This document shows positions 1 through 4,114 of a DNA stretch of 6,625 nt, one piece after another. The DNA comes from a bacterium (lineage in GTDB: Bacteria; UBA9089; CG2-30-40-21). Position numbers and translations under genes: made by a program. The stretch spans positions 1 through 6,625 of the forward strand of contig JASEHA010000130.1 of assembly GCA_030018795.1 (NCBI GenBank), in the 5' to 3' direction. Positions within the stretch are counted from its first letter, which is position 1. Every line of letters starts with the position of its first letter. Below the pieces are notes generated by a model, which saw nothing but the letters and a program-made list of their open reading frames with translations, was not told the origin of the DNA and searched no databases.

Positions 1-20
1 AACCGAAAAAACCGAAAAAG
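1..20. repeat. Two tandem copies of a 10-bp unit
   Basis: AACCGAAAAA occurs twice in succession at the left edge of the window. The array may continue outside. It could be part of the lysine-rich 3' end of an upstream gene or of a non-coding repeat. Confidence 0.6.
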
Positions 21-234
21 CAGTGAAGGAGCGAAGGGATTAACCCCAAAAATCCGGTAGCGACTGAAGCCGTCAAATCGCTTGTCTTAAACATTGGCAC
101 TCACACCTGCAAGCCAAAAGGTTAGCGTTTTTCCTGAGCCATAATCTGCAATTCTTTGGCAGCGAAAGACTTCTTGGCTGTGAAATATGGTAAATCAAGC
201 TGTCGTTTAGCATGTATTTGGCTTTTAAGAAAAC

Positions 235-240
235 AGGGGG
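235..240 (+). promoter_or_regulatory. Shine-Dalgarno sequence for the helicase gene
   Basis: AGGGGG lies 6 bp before the ATG at 247. This good spacing supports that start codon, and the Q-motif then falls at residues 7-12, as expected near the N-terminus of this family. Confidence 0.75.
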
Positions 241-246
241 AAATAT

Positions 247-2127
247 ATGAATATCTTGCAAGAGTTAAATCCGCAGCAAAGGGATGCGGTAACACATATC
301 AATGGGCCTGTTCTTGTCCTGGCTGGTGCTGGGTCAGGCAAAACAAGGGTGATTATCTATCGTATTGCCCACCTACTGAGTCAGGGAGTATCACCCAAAC
401 AGATACTTGCCGTTACATTTACCAATAAAGCAGCCGCAGAGATGAAAAAAAGGATAGAGCAGTTCAATGAGGTCATAGACATCAATGGGTTATGGATAAA
501 TACCTTTCACTCTGCCTGTTTAAGAATTCTGAGGGCACACTATCCAAAGCAAAACTTTACTATCTATGATGAATCAGACCGGCTTAGCGTTGTTAAGGCT
601 GTGCTAAAAGAAACAAACTATGATGTAAAACCAAACTCTGTCAGCTCGTTTATCAGCCAATGCAAGAATAAGATGATTGTTCCTGATAATTACAAGCCTA
701 TCAACTTCTGGGAAGAAAGGCTGGTAAAGTGCTATCAGCTCTATCAGGAACAATTAGAAAAGAATAATGGGCTTGATTTTGATGACCTTATCATGAAGAC
801 CATCCACCTGTTTCAGAATTCACCCCAGATACTGACCCACTATCAAACAAGGTTCAATCATATCATGGTAGATGAATATCAGGATACAAACCATTCCCAG
901 TATCTATTAATCAAGATGCTGGTTGAAAAGCATCAGAATATATGCGTGGTTGGTGATGATGACCAGTCAATCTATAGCTTCCGTGGTGCAGATATCAGCA
1001 ATATCCTGAATTTTGAGAAGGATTATAGGTCTGTCAAGACCATCCGTCTTGAGCAGAATTATCGTTCAACCAAACCTATCCTTGATACAGCCAATCGAGT
1101 CATTGAATTTAATCGTCAGCGAAAAGGGAAACAGCTCTGGACAGATAAGAAGACAGGCCCAAGGGTAGAGTTCAAACTGCTTCGTAATGAACATCAGGAA
1201 GCAGAATTTGTGGTAAATACCATATTTGACTCTGTATCCAAAGAGAACAAAAAACTTTCAGATTTTGTAGTCCTTTATCGGGTTAATGCCCAGTCAAGGG
1301 TGTTGGAAGATACCTTTCGTATGGCAAATATCCCGTACACCATTGTTGGAGGGATGAGCTTTTACAGTCGCAAGGAAATAAAGGATATCCTGTCATACCT
1401 GAAGATTATTATCAACCCATCTGATTCTGTTGCCTTAAAAAGGATTGTCAATGTGCCGTCAAGAAAGATTGGAGCTGCCCTTATTGAAAAGATAGAAAAA
1501 TATGCTAAGGATCATAACCTTCACCTGTTTGAAACAATGCAGATTGCAGAAGAGATTGATACGCTTTCTGATACACAGATAAAGGCTGTAGAACGGTTTG
1601 TGAAACTGATAGAGAAGTTTATGTCTATTAAGAATACCACCCCTGTCTCTAAGCTGCTGAACATGCTCATAGCAGATTCAGGGTATCTGGAAAGCCTGAA
1701 GGAAGAAAAAACAACTGAGTCTGATGAAAGGATTGACAATATAAAGGAATTGATAAATGTTGCCATAGAGTTTGAAGACAAGGAACAGGGGATACATCTG
1801 GAGGATTTTCTTGGAAGTATCTCTCTGGCAGCAAACATTGATGTCTGGGACAATGATTCTTCCTGCGTTACGCTAATGACCCTTCATAATGCCAAGGGGC
1901 TGGAGTTCCCCTATGTCTTTTTGACCGGCCTGGAAGAGGGGTTATTCCCACACATGAATTCATTAAGCAATGATGGTATCGAAGAGGAACGCAGGCTTTG
2001 TTATGTTGGCATGACCAGGGCACAGGAAAGGCTGTTTTTAACAGCAGCTTCATCCAGGAAACTCTATGGCTTCGGCACAGGTGTTCCGTCCTGCTTTATT
2101 TTAGAGGCAGGCGTGCTCAGACAGTAG
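247..2127 (+). CDS. UvrD/PcrA/Rep-type superfamily 1A DNA helicase with short C-terminus
   Basis: ATP-dependent 3'-5' DNA translocase/helicase of the cytoplasm, of the kind used in excision repair, replication restart or removal of recombinase filaments. The helicase motifs are all visible in order: Q-motif LNPQQR (residues 7-12), Walker A AGAGSGKT (26-33), Ia TFTNKAAAEM (57-66), Ib NTFHSACLR (85-93), Walker B VDEYQDT (208-214), III GDDDQSIYSFRGA (236-248), IV LEQNYRS (268-274), V TLHNAKGLEF (545-554) and VI YVGMTRAQ (586-593). Both ATPase lobes therefore appear intact. At 626 residues the protein is shorter than typical PcrA/UvrD (about 720-740): it ends about 33 residues after motif VI and lacks the extended tail that in PcrA/UvrD carries a Tudor-like RNA-polymerase-binding fold. 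The usual PSRF motif reads PSCF, with Cys at 616. It probably shares a transcript with the PP-loop gene 21 bp downstream. The exact subfamily (PcrA, UvrD or Rep) is not settled, so no symbol is given. Confidence 0.95.
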   Translation: MNILQELNPQQRDAVTHINGPVLVLAGAGSGKTRVIIYRIAHLLSQGVSPKQILAVTFTNKAAAEMKKRIEQFNEVIDINGLWINTFHSACLRILRAHYPKQNFTIYDESDRLSVVKAVLKETNYDVKPNSVSSFISQCKNKMIVPDNYKPINFWEERLVKCYQLYQEQLEKNNGLDFDDLIMKTIHLFQNSPQILTHYQTRFNHIMVDEYQDTNHSQYLLIKMLVEKHQNICVVGDDDQSIYSFRGADISNILNFEKDYRSVKTIRLEQNYRSTKPILDTANRVIEFNRQRKGKQLWTDKKTGPRVEFKLLRNEHQEAEFVVNTIFDSVSKENKKLSDFVVLYRVNAQSRVLEDTFRMANIPYTIVGGMSFYSRKEIKDILSYLKIIINPSDSVALKRIVNVPSRKIGAALIEKIEKYAKDHNLHLFETMQIAEEIDTLSDTQIKAVERFVKLIEKFMSIKNTTPVSKLLNMLIADSGYLESLKEEKTTESDERIDNIKELINVAIEFEDKEQGIHLEDFLGSISLAANIDVWDNDSSCVTLMTLHNAKGLEFPYVFLTGLEEGLFPHMNSLSNDGIEEERRLCYVGMTRAQERLFLTAASSRKLYGFGTGVPSCFILEAGVLRQ

Positions 2128-2132
2128 GTAAA

Positions 2133-2138
2133 AGGGAG
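2133..2138 (+). promoter_or_regulatory. Shine-Dalgarno sequence for the PP-loop gene
   Basis: AGGGAG lies 10 bp before the ATG at 2149. A second purine run, GAGAAGG, abuts the ATG and is too close to be the main site. The 21-bp gap after the helicase stop leaves no room for a separate terminator and promoter, supporting co-transcription. Confidence 0.55.
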
Positions 2139-2148
2139 CAAGAGAAGG

Positions 2149-3123
2149 ATGAAGACCAAAGCCATTGTATTATTATCTGGTGGGCTTGACAGTATTTTAG
2201 CTGCAAGGCTGATGTTGCAGCAGGGGATAGAGGTCGAGGCAATAAGCTTTGCTACCTCCTTTTGCAATTGCAGTCAAGCAGAGTTGTCTGCCAATGAGCT
2301 TGGCATCAAGTTGAGGCTAATTGATATATTTGACGAGATCATGGGGATTATCAAACATCCAAAACATGGCTATGGAAAGGGGATAAACCCCTGCATTGAC
2401 TGTCATACCCTGATGCTGAAGAAGGCAAGGGAGTATATGTTGGGGACCAGGGCATCATTTGTGGCTACTGGTGAGGTACTGGGACAGAGACCCATGTCTC
2501 AGCACCTGAGGGCAATGAGGCTTATAGAAAAAGAAAGCGGGCTTGAAGGGCTGCTGCTCAGACCATTGTCAGCCAGATTACTTAAATCCACAATCCCAGA
2601 ACAGGAGGGATGGATAGACAGGGAGAAGCTGCTCGACATCTCTGGCCGTTCAAGAAAGCCTCAGATGGCATTGGCAAAGGAACTCAATATCAAAGAATAC
2701 TCAACCCCTGCAGGCGGCTGTCTTCTAACTGATTCAATGTTTGCCAAAAAGATGAGGGATTTACTTGCTCACACCCCTGACCCTTCATGGAATGATGTCC
2801 AGCTTTTGAAATTGGGAAGGCATTTCAGGCTGTCTGATAGGCTAAAGGTTGTGGTGGCAAGGAACGATGAGGAAAATAAAAGGCTTTTGAACCTGTTGGA
2901 GAATGGGGATACAACGCTTATGGTCTCAAACCAGAAGGGTCCTTTATCTGTTTGCAAGGGTGAGATTAACCGTGAGCAACAGCTTGTGGTTGCTGCTATT
3001 ACGGCCAGATACTCTGACGATAAGGGAGAAAGCGGGATAGTGATGAGCAATGGTTTTGGTAAGGAAGAGATATTGCTTGTGCAGCCAATGGATGATGTTG
3101 AGATTGGTATGCTAAGAATTTAG
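2149..3123 (+). CDS. PP-loop ATPase, ThiI/MnmA-like, probable tRNA thiolation or modification enzyme
   Basis: Predicted cytoplasmic ATP pyrophosphatase that adenylates its substrate, most likely a tRNA base, before sulfur transfer. The N-terminal nucleotide-binding loop is SGGLDS (residues 10-15). A CNC pair (39-41), a CIDCH motif (C82, C85) and GGCLLTD (C191) supply cysteines suited to persulfide chemistry or metal binding. ATGEVLGQRPMSQ (106-118) and the LLRPLSARLL segment (136-145) are typical of the ThiI-like core. From about residue 219 (LLKLGRHFRL) the sequence looks like an NFACT-R-type RNA-binding module, which I recall as a usual partner in this family. At 324 residues it appears complete. 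Homologues are often labelled tRNA 4-thiouridine synthase or tRNA 2-thiouridylate enzyme, but it lacks an N-terminal ferredoxin-like plus THUMP region like that of true ThiI, so the exact base modified is unknown. It follows the helicase gene closely and is probably its operon partner, with no obvious functional link. Confidence 0.85.
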   Translation: MKTKAIVLLSGGLDSILAARLMLQQGIEVEAISFATSFCNCSQAELSANELGIKLRLIDIFDEIMGIIKHPKHGYGKGINPCIDCHTLMLKKAREYMLGTRASFVATGEVLGQRPMSQHLRAMRLIEKESGLEGLLLRPLSARLLKSTIPEQEGWIDREKLLDISGRSRKPQMALAKELNIKEYSTPAGGCLLTDSMFAKKMRDLLAHTPDPSWNDVQLLKLGRHFRLSDRLKVVVARNDEENKRLLNLLENGDTTLMVSNQKGPLSVCKGEINREQQLVVAAITARYSDDKGESGIVMSNGFGKEEILLVQPMDDVEIGMLRI

Positions 3124-3184
3124 GGTCAGGAGTCAGGGTTACACCTTGAAAACTGAACAAAAGGATTGATAGGTATTAGAAAGT

Positions 3185-3211
3185 ATGCTATCACTCGATG
3201 TTCAAGTTTTT
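3185..3211 (+). repeat. Left terminal inverted repeat of the 221-bp element
   Basis: Pairs with 3379-3405 across 27 positions with two mismatches. The inner 19 bp (3193-3211) are a perfect complement of 3379-3397. Confidence 0.8.
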
Positions 3212-3241
3212 TAACCTACGATTCCTTCAGTCAAAAATAGA

Positions 3242-3264
3242 TGAGTGAAACGAAGTTTCACTCA
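3242..3264. repeat. Perfect hairpin inside the 221-bp element
   Basis: TGAGTGAAAC (3242-3251) and GTTTCACTCA (3255-3264) are perfect complements separated by three bases. No T-run follows on the + strand and no adjacent gene end needs a terminator, so this is more likely a structural part of the surrounding element. Confidence 0.8.
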
Positions 3265-3378
3265 ATCCTCCACATTACGAATTGAACGCATCAAGTAGTA
3301 CACAATAAGAGACATGAAAGACGTTGCAATCAGTTTTCATCGAATCCTATTTTCTCGCCTTCTCGCTTGGTCACCAGT

Positions 3379-3405
3379 AAAAACTTGAACATCGAGTCAT
3401 AACAT
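3379..3405 (-). repeat. Right terminal inverted repeat of the 221-bp element
   Basis: Reverse complement of 3185-3211 with two mismatches. It marks the right end of the element, after which an unrelated AT-rich flank follows. Confidence 0.8.
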
Positions 3406-3450
3406 TTAAATTTGTTGGCTACTCTCACAGGCAACCACAAGGAGAGAGCA

Positions 3451-3505
3451 CTGGCAGCAGACCTTCTGCCTCTGGCAGGTTGCAGCTACATTCATTGTAG
3501 CTACA
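3451..3505. repeat. Cluster of short hairpins and direct repeats
   Basis: CTGGCAG occurs at 3451-3457 and 3472-3478, enclosing a small hairpin, GCAGA-CCT-TCTGC (3457-3469). Just downstream, TGCAGCTACA (3481-3490) and TGTAGCTACA (3496-3505) pair at 9 of 10 positions around a five-base loop. The cluster resembles REP-like intergenic palindromes. It is not followed by a T-run on either strand. Confidence 0.55.
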
Positions 3506-3554
3506 GGGGACACAGAGGGGCTCCCTCCTTGTCCCTGCCATTTCTAAGACACAA

Positions 3555-3593
3555 CCACGAAAAGACAAAGGACGAGAAAGACACGAAAGCGAA
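3555..3593. repeat. Purine-rich degenerate short repeat (CACGAAA type)
   Basis: CCACGAAAAG, GACAAAG, GACGAGAAAG and ACACGAAAG follow each other as degenerate 7-10-bp units. Sequences of this CACGAAA/CACAAAG kind are, from memory, frequent intergenic repeats in environmental genomes. A related unit appears on the minus strand inside the gene at 6063-6605. Confidence 0.5.
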
Positions 3594-3672
3594 TAAGAAA
3601 AATCACAATTTATGCCAGTAGTGAATATAATCGATGATGGCTTTGTTACCATTAAAATAAAATCTGAGGTAA

Positions 3673-3840
3673 GTGCAGTACCCAGACATAATGATGGTAG
3701 GTGAGATAAGGGATTTAGATACTGCGGAATTATCAATTAGAACGGCATTAACAGGACACTTAGTTTTCTCTACATTACATACTAATGATGCTTCAGGAGC
3801 CATTGCCAGATTACTTGATATGAATATCGAGCCGTATTTA
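3673..3840 (+). pseudogene. Orphan fragment of a GspE/PilB secretion ATPase
   Basis: About 56 codons match the heart of a type II secretion or type IV pilus assembly ATPase. The Walker B segment PDIMMVGEIRD is followed by DTAELSIRTALTGHLVFSTLHTNDA with the His-box, then the GAIARLLDMNIEPYL segment. Family members have roughly 500-570 residues, with the N-terminal domain and Walker A before this part and a zinc-binding segment after it. Here the upstream sequence carries no matching reading frame: the expected LRQ-PDI becomes VQYPDI from a GTG codon at 3673. Homology ends at PYL, just before the RAYT-type element at 3852; the frame runs into it and stops at 3862-3864. No continuation appears beyond 4071, so more than a simple insertion has occurred. 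This is a non-functional relic whose full-length relative may lie elsewhere in the genome. Confidence 0.85.
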
Positions 3841-3851
3841 AGGGAAAATGT

Positions 3852-3869
3852 GGGGTCAGGCTAAAAACT
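3852..3869 (+). repeat. Terminal inverted repeat of the RAYT-derived element (distal end)
   Basis: GGGGTCAGGCTAAAAACT pairs with the complement of 4054-4071 at 17 of 18 positions. It lies at the 3' side of the transposase relic. Confidence 0.85.
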
Positions 3870-3874
3870 ACACT

Positions 3875-3970
3875 ATCCTCATCCTCAAGAAATATATCTC
3901 TTCTTCTGTTGCCTCTCGCGATGACATGATACAATGCACCAGGATACTCTACACTTGGTTTCCGTGCCAA
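3875..3970 (-). pseudogene. N-terminal remnant of a REP-associated tyrosine (Y1) transposase, RAYT
   Basis: The minus-strand frame starts at TTG (3970) and begins MARKPSVEYPGALYHVIARG followed by NRRRDIFLEDED. This is the characteristic N-terminus of IS200/IS605-related RAYT transposases, which process hairpin single-stranded DNA using an HUH motif and a catalytic tyrosine. Only about 32 codons remain; the HUH and tyrosine regions are absent, so it cannot be catalytic. The frame stays open through the terminal repeat and the antisense of the GspE fragment to 3782, giving a chimeric 62-residue ORF whose second half is meaningless. The Shine-Dalgarno sequence GGGAGG is 6 bp upstream of the TTG, and a consensus promoter precedes it, so transcription and translation of the stub remain possible. 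The family match is strong; function is presumed lost. Confidence 0.85.
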
Positions 3971-3976
3971 AATTAT

Positions 3977-3982
3977 CCTCCC
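3977..3982 (-). promoter_or_regulatory. Shine-Dalgarno sequence of the RAYT relic
   Basis: On the minus strand GGGAGG is followed by six bases and then the TTG at 3970. This placement, with the family-typical ARKP start, decides the unusual TTG initiation codon. Confidence 0.65.
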
Positions 3983-4013
3983 TTCCTCTCCCTTCCTGAA
4001 AATACTGAGAATA

Positions 4014-4042
4014 ATTATAGCATGAATTTATCAGATTGTCAA
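4014..4042 (-). promoter_or_regulatory. Perfect-consensus sigma-70 promoter of the RAYT relic
   Basis: On the minus strand TTGACA (4042-4037) is separated by exactly 17 bp from TATAAT (4019-4014). This is the full sigma-70 consensus at optimal spacing. Transcription would begin near 4007, giving a leader of roughly 37 bases before the TTG start at 3970, and would run antisense into the GspE fragment. The promoter lies inside the element, next to its promoter-proximal terminal repeat. Confidence 0.8.
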
Positions 4043-4053
4043 ACTTAATTTTT

Positions 4054-4071
4054 AGTTTTTAGTCTGACCCC
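4054..4071 (-). repeat. Terminal inverted repeat of the RAYT-derived element (promoter end)
   Basis: Complement reads GGGGTCAGACTAAAAACT and matches the repeat at 3852-3869 with one mismatch. It is about 12 bp upstream of the -35 box of the internal promoter. Confidence 0.85.
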
Positions 4072-4114
4072 GTTCCTCCCCAAATTGTGACGGTGATGAG
4101 TATAGAAAGCCAGA

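Larger units (their letters stand above)
1..246. other. Upstream region without a recognisable gene
   Basis: This stretch precedes the helicase gene. It opens with two copies of a 10-bp unit, AACCGAAAAA (1-20). Around 57-73 it contains GTAGCGACTGAAGCCGT, which resembles the GCGACTGAAG-type short dispersed repeats common in repeat-rich environmental genomes; that resemblance is from memory. The first bases are open in more than one + frame (stops at 22-24, 40-42 and 58-60), so the end of an upstream gene with a lysine-rich tail could lie here, but nothing decides which frame. I found no tRNA, riboswitch, terminator or convincing sigma-70 promoter. Confidence 0.5.
3185..3405. mobile_element. 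221-bp MITE-like element with 27-bp imperfect terminal inverted repeats
   Basis: The left end (3185-3211) and right end (3379-3405) are inverted copies matching at 25 of 27 positions, with a perfect 19-bp core containing CGATGTTCAAGTTTTT on the left and its complement on the right. The interior has no credible ORF but contains a perfect 10-bp-stem hairpin. Small size, long terminal inverted repeats and lack of coding capacity fit a non-autonomous transposon. No target duplication is obvious at the outer ends. Alternatives are a large structured RNA, or a relic of an rRNA-type processing stem. Confidence 0.5.
3124..3611. other. Gene-free, repeat-rich intergenic region
   Basis: No ORF here resembles a known protein. 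The stretch starts with GGGTCAGGAGTCAGGG just after the PP-loop stop codon, then holds a short motif like a 16S-23S rRNA spacer, a 221-bp inverted-repeat element, two small hairpins and a purine-rich repeat. I see no clear Rho-independent terminator for the operon upstream. The T-run at 3207-3212 belongs to an inverted-repeat arm and is not preceded by a local hairpin. Candidate ORFs at 3412-3621 (+) and 3425-3736 (-) have low-complexity, repeat-derived translations and are not called. Confidence 0.6.
3852..4071 (-). mobile_element. 220-bp RAYT-derived MITE-like element
   Basis: The element is bounded by 18-bp inverted repeats: GGGGTCAGGCTAAAAACT at 3852-3869 and the complement of GGGGTCAGACTAAAAACT at 4054-4071, with one mismatch. 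Read on the minus strand it contains, in order, a perfect sigma-70 promoter, a Shine-Dalgarno sequence, and the first ~32 codons of a REP-associated Y1 transposase, then jumps directly to the other terminal repeat. This arrangement is explained by an internal deletion in a full RAYT transposon that kept both ends. The element lies immediately beyond the GspE fragment. Confidence 0.8.

Noticed and set aside
156..428. A + strand ORF overlapping the helicase start
   Set aside because: It runs out of frame across the helicase Q-motif and Walker A codons, which are clearly the real coding frame, and its translation resembles no family.
2040..2127. Frameshift truncating the helicase C-terminus
   Set aside because: No alternative frame after motif VI gives a family-like continuation; the intergenic gap and next start codon look normal.
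3193..3212. Rho-independent terminator for the helicase/PP-loop operon
   Set aside because: There is a T-run but no local GC-rich hairpin directly before it; the sequence pairs instead with a distant arm at 3379-3397.
3330..3380. Partial 5S rRNA on the minus strand
   Set aside because: Only a short TGGTGACCAAGCGAGAAGG stretch resembles 5S; the conserved downstream segments are absent.
3412..3621. Possible small + strand gene of 69 codons
   Set aside because: The translation follows hairpins and the CACGAAA-type repeat, has no good ribosome binding site, and shows no domain.
3612..3704. Short + frame MPVVNIIDDGFVTIKIKSEV, or minus-strand frame ending in DYIHYWHKL, as parts of a toxin or secretion gene
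   Set aside because: Both are too short and I cannot link them to a family; the GspE match begins only near 3673 in another frame.
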